A DNA stretch of 40,802 nucleotides from contig CANQVR010000003.1 in NCBI GenBank assembly GCA_947627375.1, positions 1 through 40,802 on the forward strand, in the 5' to 3' direction. Under the pieces are notes generated by a model. That model made no database searches and had not been told where the DNA came from. It was given only the letters and a program-made list of their open reading frames with translations. Both the position numbers and the translations under genes were made by a program. Shown here one piece after another: positions 8,502 to 17,951 of the stretch. This DNA is from an uncultured Bacilli bacterium (lineage in GTDB: Bacteria; Bacillota_I; Bacilli_A; RF39; UBA660). Numbering within the stretch: position 1 is the stretch's first letter; the number at the start of each line of letters is the position of its first letter.

Positions 8502-9854
8502 ATGCCAGGAAGAGTAATGCCTAACAATATTGAAGCAGAGCAATCAGTTTTAGGAGCATGTTTTTTAAGTAAATCGGCTTTACAAAAAACATGTGATATT
8601 TTAAATCCTGATTATTTTTATGATGATAAAAATAGTGAAATTTTCAAAGCTATGCAAGAACTAGTTGATGAAAAAACACCAATTGATTTAACTACTATTA
8701 CTGGTAAACTTAAGAAAAAAAATAAATTGAAAGAAGTAGGAGGAGTAGAATATTTAACTGAACTTTTAAATTTTGTTCCTACTGCTGCTAATATTGATTA
8801 TTATATTAAAAATGTAGAAGATGCTGCTATTACTAGAAATTTAATAGATACAGCTACTGATATTGTTACAAGCGGTTATCAAAATGAAGATGATGTTAAT
8901 ACTTTACTTGATGAATCAGAAAAGAAAATTTTAAATATAAAGAAAAGACAAACTAGTGAATTTCGTTCTATTAAAGATGTTATAAATAAAGCTCAGGCTA
9001 ATTTGGAAAAACTTGCAGATACTAAAAACGAAATTACAGGACTTGCAACAGGTTTTTATGAAATTGATAAAATAACTAGTGGTTTTCATGAAAATGAGTT
9101 TATAGTTATCGCTGCACGTCCAGCAATGGGTAAAACTGCTTTTGCTCTTAATATGGCTACTTCTATGGCTAATTCTACTGATAAAGCCATTGCTTTATTT
9201 AATTTGGAAATGGGAGCTGAACAACTTGCTAATAGAATACTTTCATCACTTGGACAAGTCGAAGGATATAAACTTCGTACTGGTAAACTTTTAAATGATG
9301 ATTGGAAAAGAGTAAATGAAGCTGTTTCTCAAATTGAAGGAACAAATATTTTTATAGATGATACACCTGGTATAACTATTGGTGAAATAAGAGCTAAATG
9401 TCGAAGACTTGCTAGTAGTGATAAAGGATTAGGTATAGTTATAATAGATTATTTACAACTTATTTCAGGTGGTAAAAATTATGGTAGTAATCGTCAACAG
9501 GAAGTATCTGATATTTCTAGGAGTTTAAAGACACTTGCAATGGAGTTACATGTTCCTATTATCGCTTTAGCGCAACTTTCTCGTGCTGTTGAGAGTCGTG
9601 AGGATAAAAGACCTCTTATGAGTGATTTACGTGAATCTGGTTCTATTGAACAAGATGCTGATATTGTTTCATTCTTATATCGTGATGATTATTATAACAA
9701 AGAAGCTAGAAGAGAAGATGATATTAGTATCAGTGAATTCATTATTGGAAAACATCGTAATGGACCTACTGCAACTATAGAATTATTATTTAAAAAGAAT
9801 ACTTCAACTTTTGTTAATATGCAAAAAGGATTTAAAAAAGAGGAGGAACAGTAG
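8502..9854 (+). CDS. dnaB: Replicative DNA helicase DnaB (DnaC of Bacillus)
   Basis: Hexameric 5'-3' helicase of the replication fork. The N-terminal primase-binding domain begins with NNIEAEQSVLGACFLS; the RecA-like domain contains ARPAMGKTAFAL (Walker A), IVIIDYLQLISG (Walker B) and LRESGSIEQDADIV. About 450 aa, normal. The track ORF begins at a GTG inside the AGGTGAT ribosome binding site; the ATG at 8502 is preferred. It follows rplI as in Bacillus. Confidence 0.96.
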   Translation: MPGRVMPNNIEAEQSVLGACFLSKSALQKTCDILNPDYFYDDKNSEIFKAMQELVDEKTPIDLTTITGKLKKKNKLKEVGGVEYLTELLNFVPTAANIDYYIKNVEDAAITRNLIDTATDIVTSGYQNEDDVNTLLDESEKKILNIKKRQTSEFRSIKDVINKAQANLEKLADTKNEITGLATGFYEIDKITSGFHENEFIVIAARPAMGKTAFALNMATSMANSTDKAIALFNLEMGAEQLANRILSSLGQVEGYKLRTGKLLNDDWKRVNEAVSQIEGTNIFIDDTPGITIGEIRAKCRRLASSDKGLGIVIIDYLQLISGGKNYGSNRQQEVSDISRSLKTLAMELHVPIIALAQLSRAVESREDKRPLMSDLRESGSIEQDADIVSFLYRDDYYNKEARREDDISISEFIIGKHRNGPTATIELLFKKNTSTFVNMQKGFKKEEEQ

Positions 9855-11347
9855 TGAAGAATAAAATTTTAATGATAAGTTTTTTATTAATTGTTTCGAT
9901 TTTTAGTGTAGGGTATAAATCTTATTCAGAGACTCCTCAAAAAGTATATAGAGTTTACTTAGGAGGAAAGTCTTTAGGAATTATAAAATCTTCTAAAGCA
10001 TTAGAAAATTATATTGATAAGAAACAAGAACGTTTAAAGAAAAAATATAAAGTAGATAAAATTTATGCTCCTGATACACTTGATATCAGAAAAGAAATTA
10101 CTTATAATGAGGATTTATCTACTATAAAAGAAATATATGAAAAAATAGAAGATAAAGCACCATTTACTGTTGATGGTTTTGCAATTAAGATAAAAGGAAT
10201 TGAGACTGTAACTAATGAAAGTAAAAAGAAAAAGAGTAAAGATCAAATTTTATATGTTTTGGATAAAAAAGTATTTACTGATTCCGTAGATAATACTATT
10301 AAATCTTTTGTTGATTCTGATAAATATAAAGCTTATAAGGAAAATACTCAAACTAAGATAAAAGATACTGGTTCTATTATTGAAAATATTTATATCAAAA
10401 ATAATGTTTCTATTAGTAAGCAAAAAATTCCTGTTAATAAAAAGATATATATGAGTAAAGAATCATTAAGTAAATATTTGTTATTTGGAACTACTAAGGA
10501 ACAACAAAAATATACTGTTAAAGAAGGAGATACGATCTCTGATATATCTTTTAATAATAAAATTTCAACTGAAGAATTTTTAATTGCTAATACTGATTTT
10601 CAAGATGATAAAGCTCTACTTTATGCAGGGCAAGAAGTTACTATTGGTATTTTAAAACCACAAATCAGTTTAGTAGAAGAAGATCATACAGTTATAAAAG
10701 AAGAAAAAAATTATGAAACTGAAACGACTTATGATCCTGATAAACCAATTGGAACAACCGAAGTTGTCCAAGAAGGGGTAAAAGGAGAAAATAAAGTAAC
10801 TCAAAAAATTCAAAAGGTTAATGGTGAAACTACTAGTGTTGTAACTGTTAATACTGAAGTTATTAAAGAACCAATTAAAGAAAAAATAGTTAAAGGTGGA
10901 AAAGAAGAAAATTATAAAGGTGGCGGATATGGTCAAGTAGTAGCAACCCGTGGAGAATGGGGTTGGCCTGCATCTTGTTCAACAACGTCATCAGGATTTG
11001 GATATCGCTGGGGAAGTTTACATGATGGAATGGATATAGCTGGTTGTGGTTATGGATCTAATATTTTTGCAGCCCAAAGTGGTACAGTAGTAGCGGCAGG
11101 TTCTGGTATATTTATCGGAAGTGGTGAAGCTGTATTAATCGATCATCATAATGGTTACTATACAATGTATGCTCACATGTGCAAAGGTTGTCTTCGTGTT
11201 TCAGCCGGGGCAAATGTTGTCAAAGGACAAGTAATTGGTGGTATGGGACAAACAGGAAATGCTACCGGAGTTCACTTACATTTTTCATTATGGACTGGTT
11301 ATCCTTATAGAAATGGAACGGCATTAAATCCAGCAAGTTTATATTAA
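9854..11347 (+). CDS. Secreted wall hydrolase with LysM, G5 and M23 domains
   Basis: Predicted exported peptidoglycan endopeptidase. An N-terminal hydrophobic segment (about residues 4-20) is a signal peptide or anchor. Residues 40-210 are not recognised. A LysM peptidoglycan-binding repeat (about 219-265, YTVKEGDTISDISFNN) is followed by a G5-type domain (about 275-348). The M23/LytM peptidase domain (about 370-497) has zinc ligands HDGMD (H390, D394) and HLHFS, so it appears active. The start is a GTG whose G is the last base of the dnaB stop codon, with AGGAGG upstream. It occupies the place between dnaB and walJ where walR-walK-walH-walI usually lie. Confidence 0.88.
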   Translation: MKNKILMISFLLIVSIFSVGYKSYSETPQKVYRVYLGGKSLGIIKSSKALENYIDKKQERLKKKYKVDKIYAPDTLDIRKEITYNEDLSTIKEIYEKIEDKAPFTVDGFAIKIKGIETVTNESKKKKSKDQILYVLDKKVFTDSVDNTIKSFVDSDKYKAYKENTQTKIKDTGSIIENIYIKNNVSISKQKIPVNKKIYMSKESLSKYLLFGTTKEQQKYTVKEGDTISDISFNNKISTEEFLIANTDFQDDKALLYAGQEVTIGILKPQISLVEEDHTVIKEEKNYETETTYDPDKPIGTTEVVQEGVKGENKVTQKIQKVNGETTSVVTVNTEVIKEPIKEKIVKGGKEENYKGGGYGQVVATRGEWGWPASCSTTSSGFGYRWGSLHDGMDIAGCGYGSNIFAAQSGTVVAAGSGIFIGSGEAVLIDHHNGYYTMYAHMCKGCLRVSAGANVVKGQVIGGMGQTGNATGVHLHFSLWTGYPYRNGTALNPASLY

Positions 11348-11348
11348 A

Positions 11349-12113
11349 ATGAAGTTTCAATCTTTAGCAAGCGGTTCCAAAGGTAATTGTTCAATTGTTA
11401 TAAGTGATAATACTAAAATTATTATTGATTTAGGTATTTCTCATTTGCAATTGAAAAGAAAGCTTGAAAAAAATAAGTTAAAAGTAGATGATTTTGCTGC
11501 TATTTTAATTACTCATTGTCATAATGATCATATTAAAGGATTATCATCTACTTTGAAACATAATAAAATTAATGTTTATGCCCCAGTTGATATGATAAAA
11601 GAATTAAGTGAACTTATCCCAAAGGAGAGAATAGTAGCTATACCTGTAGAATATAATATTGGAGATTTTGATATTAATTATATAAAAACTTCTCATGATG
11701 CAGATTATTCAGTTGGTTATATTCTAACTTGTAATAATAAATCTATAGTATATGTTACTGATACAGGATATATTAATCGTAAATATTTTAAAAGAATTAA
11801 AGGTAAAGAAATATATTTAATAGAAAGTAATCATGATGAAGAAATGTTAATGAATGGGCCTTATCCATATTATTTAAAACAAAGAGTTATTTCGGATAAA
11901 GGACATTTATCTAATGAAACAACTGCCAAATATTTAAAAGAGTTGGTAGGAGATAAGACTAAATATGTTTTTTTAGCGCATTTAAGTGAAAAAAATAATA
12001 CTCCAACTTTAGCTATGGCGGCTACTGAACAAAAATTAAAAGAAATAAATAAAGATGATATTGAAATAATAATTGCTAATCAAGAAGAAGAAAGTCCGTT
12101 TGTAGAGGTATAA
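11349..12113 (+). CDS. walJ: Metallo-beta-lactamase fold hydrolase WalJ (YycJ)
   Basis: Member of the YycJ/WalJ family, reported as a double-strand DNA exonuclease/phosphodiesterase-like enzyme tied to cell division and wall control. SLASGSKGNC at the N-terminus and the metal motif THCHNDH near residue 57 are diagnostic; further ligands are likely in SHDADYSVGY and DTGYI. 254 aa. It begins one base after the M23 gene and runs into rlmH with a one-base gap, so these are co-translated. The walRK partners are not in the window. Confidence 0.92.
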   Translation: MKFQSLASGSKGNCSIVISDNTKIIIDLGISHLQLKRKLEKNKLKVDDFAAILITHCHNDHIKGLSSTLKHNKINVYAPVDMIKELSELIPKERIVAIPVEYNIGDFDINYIKTSHDADYSVGYILTCNNKSIVYVTDTGYINRKYFKRIKGKEIYLIESNHDEEMLMNGPYPYYLKQRVISDKGHLSNETTAKYLKELVGDKTKYVFLAHLSEKNNTPTLAMAATEQKLKEINKDDIEIIIANQEEESPFVEV

Positions 12114-12114
12114 T

Positions 12115-12570
12115 ATGATTAGAATAATATGTGTAGGAAAAATAAAGAAACAATTCTTAAAAGATGCTATAGCTGATTATAGTAAAAGAATATCTAAATA
12201 TACTAAATTTGAAATTATCGAAGTAAAAGATGAATCTATAGGAACAATAAAAGAAATACAGAAGAAAGAAGCTTTAAATATTAAAAAATATATCAAAGAT
12301 AAAGATTATAATATTTCCCTTGTAATAGAAGGAGAAATGTTACCATCTATAGATTTTGCTTTAAAAATCGAAAAAGTATTTAATAATTATAGTAATATAA
12401 ATTTCATTATAGGTGGGAGTTATGGTTTGGATGAAGAAATTAAAAAAATTTCAAATTTACAATTATCTTTTTCTAAATTAACTTTTCCACACCAATTATT
12501 TAGAGTTATGTTATTAGAACAAATATATAGGGCTTTTAAAATAATTAATAAAGAGAGTTATCATAAGTAG
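12115..12570 (+). CDS. rlmH: 23S rRNA pseudouridine-1915 N3-methyltransferase RlmH
   Basis: SPOUT-class methyltransferase that modifies helix 69 of 23S rRNA in assembled ribosomes. MIRIICVGKIK at the start, IGGSYGLDEEI (SAM knot) and SKLTFPHQLFRVMLLEQIYRAF at the end match the family, which is usually about 155-160 aa; here it is 151, ending in SYHK. It follows walJ as in Bacillus and Staphylococcus. Confidence 0.95.
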   Translation: MIRIICVGKIKKQFLKDAIADYSKRISKYTKFEIIEVKDESIGTIKEIQKKEALNIKKYIKDKDYNISLVIEGEMLPSIDFALKIEKVFNNYSNINFIIGGSYGLDEEIKKISNLQLSFSKLTFPHQLFRVMLLEQIYRAFKIINKESYHK

Positions 12571-12584
12571 TAGAGGTGAAGTAT

Positions 12585-13247
12585 ATGATAGGAAATGATT
12601 GGGATTATTATTTAGAAGAGGAATATGATAAAGAATATTTTAAAGAATTAATTAAGTACATTTCAAAAGAATATAAGGAAAAGGTAGTATATCCAAAACA
12701 AAATGAAGTTTTTAATGCTTTTAGATATACTGATTTTGATAATGTTAAAGTAGTTATTTTGGGACAAGATCCATATCATGGTCCTAATCAAGCCGAGGGT
12801 CTTTCTTTTTCAGTTAGTAATAGTGTTTTAAAACCTCCTTCTTTAAAAAATATTTTTAAGGAATTAGAGGATGATTTAGGGATTCCTTTTCCTGAAAAAA
12901 ATTCTTTAAAGCCATGGGCAAAAGAGGGAGTTTTGTTATTAAATTCAGTGTTAACAGTAGAAGAACATAATCCAACTTCCCATAAAGATAAAGGTTGGGA
13001 AAAATTCACTGATGAAGTTATTAAAATTATTAATAGAAAGAAAACTCCTGTTGTATTTATACTTTGGGGGAGTTATGCAAGAAATAAGAGATCTTTAATT
13101 ACTAATGATATTCATTATGTTATAGAGTCACCTCATCCTTCGCCTTTTTCTGCAAATAATGGTTTTTTTGGAAGTAAACCATTTTCAAAAGCTAATAATT
13201 TTTTAAAATCTAAAGGTATAGAAGAAGTAAATTGGAAAATAGAATAA
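12585..13247 (+). CDS. ung: Uracil-DNA glycosylase, family 1
   Basis: Removes uracil from DNA in base excision repair. GQDPYHG at residues 60-66 contains the catalytic Asp, and HPSPFSANNGFFG near the C-terminus contains the catalytic His and the minor-groove loop. About 220 aa, family length. The track ORF starts at a GTG that is part of AGAGGTGA; the ATG at 12585 is better spaced. It is convergent with pta and shares a terminator with it. Confidence 0.95.
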   Translation: MIGNDWDYYLEEEYDKEYFKELIKYISKEYKEKVVYPKQNEVFNAFRYTDFDNVKVVILGQDPYHGPNQAEGLSFSVSNSVLKPPSLKNIFKELEDDLGIPFPEKNSLKPWAKEGVLLLNSVLTVEEHNPTSHKDKGWEKFTDEVIKIINRKKTPVVFILWGSYARNKRSLITNDIHYVIESPHPSPFSANNGFFGSKPFSKANNFLKSKGIEEVNWKIE

Positions 13248-13248
13248 G

Positions 13249-13276
13249 AAAACTGAAGATTGATTCTTCAGTTTTT
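13249..13276. terminator. Bidirectional terminator between ung and pta
   Basis: AAAACTGAAGA (13249-13259) and TCTTCAGTTTT (13265-13275) form a perfect 11-bp stem with a 5-nt loop. T runs lie at the 3' side on both strands. The right arm contains the pta stop codon, so one element serves both convergent genes. Confidence 0.88.
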
Positions 13277-14263
13277 ATCTTTTTGAGCTTGAACAGCAGT
13301 AATAGCTACGACTCCTACAATATCATCTATGCTACAACCTCTAGATAAATCATTAATAGGTGCGGCAATTCCTTGACATATAGGACCATATGCTTCAGCT
13401 TTAGCTAATCTTTGGACTAATTTATAACCAATATTTCCAGCATCTAAATTTGGAAAAATTAATACATTTGCTTTGCCAGCAACGTTACTTTTAGGTGCTT
13501 TTATTTTTGCAATTTCTGGATCAATAGCAGCATCTAATTGTAATTCACCATCTATTTTTAAATTTGGATTTTTCTTTTTGGTTATTTTGACAGCTTCTAT
13601 TATATTATCGATTATTTTGTGTTTAGCACTACCTAAAGTAGAATGTGATAATAAAGCAACTTTAGGTTCTTTTTGAACTAATTTTTTAAATGTTTCTGCA
13701 CTAGTTTCTGCGATTGTTACTAATTCATCTTTAGTTGGATATTGAATAAGTCCTGCATCAGCAAAGATAAAGACACCTTTTTCGCCATATTCACAATTTG
13801 GAACAATCATTAAAAAGAAAGCTGATACAATAGGAGTTTTAGGTTTTGTTTTAATGATCTGCAGAGCAGGTCTTAGAGTATCAGAAGTAAAATGACATGC
13901 TCCTGAAACTACTCCGTCGGCATAACCTTCTTTTACAAGCATACAAGCATAATACATATAGTCTTCTAATAAAAATTTTCGAGCTTTCGCATAAGTCATA
14001 CCTTTATCTTTTCTAATAGTAACTAATTTTTCTATAAATTTTTCAGTTAAACCACTCATAGATGGATCTATAATAATAGCTTGATCAAGCTTTAAATTAC
14101 TTTTCTTTATTTCTTTTATTTTTCCAATAAGAATAATTTTAGCAATACCTTCTTTTAAAATAATTTCAGCAGCTTTTAAGACTCTTTGATCCATCGATTC
14201 TGGTAATACAATTGTTTTTAAATCTTGTTTGGCTCTTGTTTTTATATTTTTTATAAAATCCAT
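13268..14263 (-). CDS. pta: Phosphate acetyltransferase
   Basis: Converts acetyl-CoA and phosphate to acetyl phosphate and CoA, normally paired with acetate kinase in fermentative ATP generation. The 331-aa sequence is the single-domain Pta type, with VLPESMDQRVLKAAE at the N-terminus, DGVVSGACHFTSDTLRPALQ in the middle and a C-terminal YGPICQGIAAPINDLSRGCS. AGGAAG precedes the ATG. It lies 12 bp after the lemA-like gene and probably shares its promoter. No ackA is in the window. Confidence 0.94.
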   Translation of the reverse strand: MDFIKNIKTRAKQDLKTIVLPESMDQRVLKAAEIILKEGIAKIILIGKIKEIKKSNLKLDQAIIIDPSMSGLTEKFIEKLVTIRKDKGMTYAKARKFLLEDYMYYACMLVKEGYADGVVSGACHFTSDTLRPALQIIKTKPKTPIVSAFFLMIVPNCEYGEKGVFIFADAGLIQYPTKDELVTIAETSAETFKKLVQKEPKVALLSHSTLGSAKHKIIDNIIEAVKITKKKNPNLKIDGELQLDAAIDPEIAKIKAPKSNVAGKANVLIFPNLDAGNIGYKLVQRLAKAEAYGPICQGIAAPINDLSRGCSIDDIVGVVAITAVQAQKDKN

Positions 14264-14275
14264 AATTCTTACTTC

Positions 14276-14815
14276 CTATTTATCATTTAAAATTTCATAC
14301 ATTTCTCTTTTTTCATCTTTATAGAATTCTTTCTTCTTATATCTAAAGAAAATTCTAATAATATTAGATGGAAAAGAGACAATTAATTTATTAAATTCAA
14401 CGACGTTATCATTATAATATTTTATTGATGCGATCAGATCTAATTCATTATCACTTAAATCTTCAATTAGGTTTGCTATTTGCTCATTATTAAGTAATTT
14501 CTCATTTTCATCAATTGTTTTCATAAGTTCAATATAAAAATCAGCAAGTATAGAATTAGTTTGAAAATGATTTTCTTTTTTTATATCTAGTTCTTCTAAG
14601 TTATTTAAAAAGTTTTTTTCATCTATTTCTTCTTTGATTAGAGGTTTTAATCTATCTAAATATTCTTTTTTCTTTTCTAAAACTAAATCAGTATTTTTTT
14701 CTGCTTCATTAATTTTGATGATTGCAAACTGAAATTTGTTATAACATGATATTACTGTTATAGCAATAATAACTATTAATAATAAACTTATTCCTATTAT
14801 AATTCCTATTATCAT
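14276..14815 (-). CDS. LemA-family membrane protein
   Basis: Short protein of about 179 aa with one N-terminal transmembrane helix (residues 2-27) and a helical cytoplasmic or extracellular body. The pattern matches LemA: an early Tyr-Asn (SCYNKF), then a central ELMKTIDENEKL and a C-terminal YYNDNVVEFNKLIVSFPSN followed by FFRYKKKEFY. The LIPNL-like motif of typical LemA is only partly kept (DRLKPLI). The molecular function of the family is unclear. The start is the ATG at 14815 behind AGAAGGTGG, not the GTG used by the track. Confidence 0.75.
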   Translation of the reverse strand: MIIGIIIGISLLLIVIIAITVISCYNKFQFAIIKINEAEKNTDLVLEKKKEYLDRLKPLIKEEIDEKNFLNNLEELDIKKENHFQTNSILADFYIELMKTIDENEKLLNNEQIANLIEDLSDNELDLIASIKYYNDNVVEFNKLIVSFPSNIIRIFFRYKKKEFYKDEKREMYEILNDK

Positions 14816-14837
14816 ATAAACCACCTTCTACTTTACA

Positions 14838-14866
14838 ATTATAACAAAAGAATGATTTATATACAA
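14838..14866 (-). promoter_or_regulatory. Predicted promoter of the lemA-like/pta operon
   Basis: On the minus strand, TATAAT (14843-14838) is preceded by TGT (extended -10) and, 17 bp upstream, by a weak TTGTAT -35 (14866-14861). Confidence 0.55.
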
Positions 14867-14890
14867 TTATTGTGACAAAATATTTTAATT

Positions 14891-16858
14891 TTATGTTGGA
14901 TTAGCATTCTCTAATTTTTCATCAAAGACAGTATCAGTATCTTTTGGTTCACTCCCCTTGATGAAATACATTAGTTTTTTTCTTTCACTTGCCTCATTTA
15001 CTGGTTTTCCTGATATAGGATCTACTAAAACTCCTGTGACGTTATCAGGTATTTGATACCAATCATCTTCTTTATTTTTTTCATAGTTTTCAATCGTTTG
15101 ATACCAAATATTTTGTCCATATTTATAATCAGATGATAGTAAAGTTTTGTTATTATCATAACCTACCCAACTTGCTACTAAAATATCTTTATTATAACCA
15201 ATATACCAGTTATCTGTATCAGTTGTACCACTTTTTAAAGCATATTTATGAGTTAATTTAGAAGCAAGTCCAATAGCTGTAGGATAATTATAATCAATGT
15301 AATCTTTATCGTATGTTGCAGTTAACATGTTATTTAAAATAAAAGTTAAACTTGAGTCTAATACTTTATTTTTTTCTTGTTTGGCACTATATAGAACGTT
15401 ACCATTAGAGTCTTCTATTTTTTTTATAAAATGAGGTTTAACTTTATAACCTTCATTGGCAAAAGCACAATATCCACCAGCAAATTCTAACATATTTATT
15501 TCTTTAGTACCAAGAGGAAGAGAAGCAACATTTTCTAATTTAGTAGTAATTCCTGTTCTTCTAGCGGTATTTATTAAGGCATCACTTCCTAAAAACATAT
15601 GTGTTTTTACTGCAAAAACATTTTCTGAATAAGCTATAGCTGTAGCCATAGATATAGGTTTGTTTCCATATTTGTCGTTATAATTTTTAGGAGAATAGGT
15701 GGTGTTATTTGAGAAATTAAAGGTAGTTTGTTCACTGGTAAAAGCAGTACTTGAAGTAAAACCATTTTCTAAAGCAGCGTAATAAAGAAAAGGTTTCATA
15801 GTAGAACCTACTTGGCGAGCAGCACTGGTTGCACGATTAAATTCAGAAATATTATAATTTCTACCACCAACTAAAGCAATTACTTCTCCAGTGGTCGGTT
15901 TAATCATAACACTGGCAGTTTGTAATTCTTCGTTATCTTCAGGCATTGTGTTTTTTACATTTTCTTCTAGATTACTTTGCGCATCGGGATCTAAAGTAGT
16001 ATATATTTTTAAACCATTGGTTTCAGTATATGATTCAGGGATATTTTCTATTGTCTTTAATTCTTTTAAAACAGCATCGTGAAAATACATTTCAGTATTT
16101 AATTTTTCTAAGTTATTTTTTCCGACTAAATTTAATTTTTCATTATAAGAGGCATTTTTTTCTTCTTCAGTTATCATACCTGCTTTTTGCATGTTCTCTA
16201 AAATAATAAGTTGTCTTTCTTTAGCTGTTGTATAATCCGCAAGAGGGGAAAAGTTAGCTGGCGATTTAGGAATTCCAGCAAGTATCGTAGCTTCTGCAAG
16301 AGTTAACTGAGAAGCACTTTTATCAAAATAAAATTTACTAGCGTTTTCTATTCCATACATTCCGTGTCCGTAGTTAATGGTATTTAAGTATCCTTCTAAG
16401 ATTTCTTCTTTACTATAATGAGTTTCAAGTTCTATGGTATACCACATTTCTTTCCATTTTCTTTGCCATGTTTTATCAAAGTCTAAAAATAAATTTTTAG
16501 CATATTGTTGAGTAATGGTTGATGCTCCTTGAAGTTTATCATGTTTAGTAATATTTGTATAACTAGCTTTTAGGATTCTTAAATAGTCAAAACCATTATG
16601 TTTATAAAAATTTTTATCTTCGGTAACTAAAGTAGCATTAATTAGATTTTGAGATATTTTTTTTAAAGGTATCCATTCTTTAGAACCAGTACCTTGAAAA
16701 AACAAATTATTATTGCTATCATATAGTGAAATACTATTAGCGTTTTTTATTTCTAATTTTGGTGTTATTTTAGCATATGTAAAAATTCCTATGTTTAAAA
16801 CAACAATTAAAATGATTATAGCAAAAAAAGTTTTTAATAGTCGTTTTAAAAATTTCAT
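14891..16858 (-). CDS. Class A penicillin-binding protein (PBP1A type)
   Basis: Bifunctional peptidoglycan synthase. One N-terminal membrane anchor (about residues 8-30) is followed by a GT51 transglycosylase domain with TEDKNFYKHNG (catalytic Glu80), GASTITQQ and EGYLNTINYG. The transpeptidase domain has GSTMKPF (catalytic Ser352, Lys355), SEN (411-413) and KSGT near residue 537. All catalytic motifs are intact. 655 aa, a short class A PBP with no long C-terminal extension. AAAGGTG precedes the ATG. It is divergent from the DUF1934 gene. Confidence 0.93.
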   Translation of the reverse strand: MKFLKRLLKTFFAIIILIVVLNIGIFTYAKITPKLEIKNANSISLYDSNNNLFFQGTGSKEWIPLKKISQNLINATLVTEDKNFYKHNGFDYLRILKASYTNITKHDKLQGASTITQQYAKNLFLDFDKTWQRKWKEMWYTIELETHYSKEEILEGYLNTINYGHGMYGIENASKFYFDKSASQLTLAEATILAGIPKSPANFSPLADYTTAKERQLIILENMQKAGMITEEEKNASYNEKLNLVGKNNLEKLNTEMYFHDAVLKELKTIENIPESYTETNGLKIYTTLDPDAQSNLEENVKNTMPEDNEELQTASVMIKPTTGEVIALVGGRNYNISEFNRATSAARQVGSTMKPFLYYAALENGFTSSTAFTSEQTTFNFSNNTTYSPKNYNDKYGNKPISMATAIAYSENVFAVKTHMFLGSDALINTARRTGITTKLENVASLPLGTKEINMLEFAGGYCAFANEGYKVKPHFIKKIEDSNGNVLYSAKQEKNKVLDSSLTFILNNMLTATYDKDYIDYNYPTAIGLASKLTHKYALKSGTTDTDNWYIGYNKDILVASWVGYDNNKTLLSSDYKYGQNIWYQTIENYEKNKEDDWYQIPDNVTGVLVDPISGKPVNEASERKKLMYFIKGSEPKDTDTVFDEKLENANPT

Positions 16859-16958
16859 ATTTCCACACCTTTCTAAGTTTTAGTATGAAAAATAAGTTTA
16901 AAAATTATGTATATAAAAAATTAATTTTGTATTATAATCATCTAAAGGAGTAAATTTT

Positions 16959-17318
16959 ATGAAAAATTTAAAAGCTAGAATAATACTTAAAACAGAAAAT
17001 GAAGAATCTGTTTATGATGTGGATATTTTTATTAATAAAAAAGAAACCGAAATAACATATATTGAAAAAGATAAAGAAAAGACTTTTGTAAGTTATAATT
17101 ATATGAATAATATTTTAAAAAGGGATAATAATAGTTTGTATATGGAATTTGATTTTAATAATTCCATTGGATCTATTTTGTTTAAAGAAATTAATCAAAA
17201 GACAAAAATTTCTTTACAAGTTGAAAAAATTATTAAAACTAATGATATTATTAGTGTAAAGTACTATTATGATGGTAAAAATTATGAATATAAAATAACA
17301 AAAACTTTAGAAAAATAG
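16959..17318 (+). CDS. DUF1934 (YwiB-like) protein
   Basis: 119-aa protein predicted to be an all-beta, calycin-like domain. The alternation of Ile/Val-rich strands and the position next to rpoE match YwiB of Bacillus, but sequence motifs are weak. AAAGGAG precedes the ATG, and a TATAAT (16933-16938) lies upstream without a clear -35. No function is known for the family. Confidence 0.7.
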   Translation: MKNLKARIILKTENEESVYDVDIFINKKETEITYIEKDKEKTFVSYNYMNNILKRDNNSLYMEFDFNNSIGSILFKEINQKTKISLQVEKIIKTNDIISVKYYYDGKNYEYKITKTLEK

Positions 17319-17327
17319 CAAAAATTA

Positions 17328-17356
17328 TTGCATTTATATTTATTTCATGTTATAAG
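17328..17356 (+). promoter_or_regulatory. Predicted promoter of rpoE
   Basis: TTGCAT (17328-17333), 17 bp, TATAAG (17351-17356), with TGT before the -10. The leader would be about 70 nt and contains a weak TTTGTTT/AAACAAA repeat. Confidence 0.6.
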
Positions 17357-17431
17357 TTTGTTTGTGATAATAAACAAAATTTATTTTCTATCATATAGTA
17401 TTTAGAAAATATTACAGGAGGAAGTATTAGT

Positions 17432-17872
17432 ATGAATAAGAAAAAATTAGAAGATTTAGAGTTAATGTCTAATAAAGATATTGCGTATATGATTTTAAAT
17501 GAAAGAAAAAGATCTATAAGTACAGCAGCTCTTTTTAAAAAAATAATTGATATGTTAAAGTTACCTGAATCTACATTTGAAGAAAAAATTGCGGATTTTT
17601 ATACTACTTTATCTACTGACAAAAGATTTATTTTACTTGATAATGGTAATTGGGATTTAAAAAATAGACATAGTTCAGATAAAGTTAAACAAAATATAGC
17701 AGAAGAAGAGGAAGATGATGATCTAGCAGATCAAGAAGTAGAAGAAGAGGAAGATGATGAAGTAATAGAAGATAATTATGATGCTACTGATGATAACGAT
17801 GATTATGTAGATCCTAATGAAGATATAAAAGATTTAGTAATATTAGATGAAAATGAATTAGAACAAGATTAA
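17432..17872 (+). CDS. rpoE: DNA-directed RNA polymerase subunit delta
   Basis: Auxiliary RNA polymerase subunit of Firmicutes that speeds recycling and alters promoter sensitivity. The N-terminal HARE-HTH domain (about residues 8-85) includes NKDIAYMILNERKRSISTAA and KRFILLDNGNWDLK. The C-terminal third is a highly acidic, unstructured tail of Glu/Asp runs, typical of delta. 146 aa. AGGAGGAAG precedes the ATG. Confidence 0.93.
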   Translation: MNKKKLEDLELMSNKDIAYMILNERKRSISTAALFKKIIDMLKLPESTFEEKIADFYTTLSTDKRFILLDNGNWDLKNRHSSDKVKQNIAEEEEDDDLADQEVEEEEDDEVIEDNYDATDDNDDYVDPNEDIKDLVILDENELEQD

Positions 17873-17884
17873 TTGTTCTTTTTT
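17860..17884 (+). terminator. Intrinsic terminator after rpoE
   Basis: AGAACAA and TTGTTCT form a 7-bp stem around GATTAA, which contains the stop codon, followed by six T. Confidence 0.75.
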
Positions 17885-17896
17885 GTTTTAAAGAGT

Positions 17897-17926
17897 TTGT
17901 ACAAAATATTAAACTCATGTTATAAT
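17897..17926 (+). promoter_or_regulatory. Predicted promoter of prfA-prmC
   Basis: TTGTAC (17897-17902), 18 bp, TATAAT (17921-17926), with TGT making an extended -10. The leader is about 20 nt. Confidence 0.7.
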
Positions 17927-17951
17927 ACTGTTGCAGAAAGGAGTGTATATA

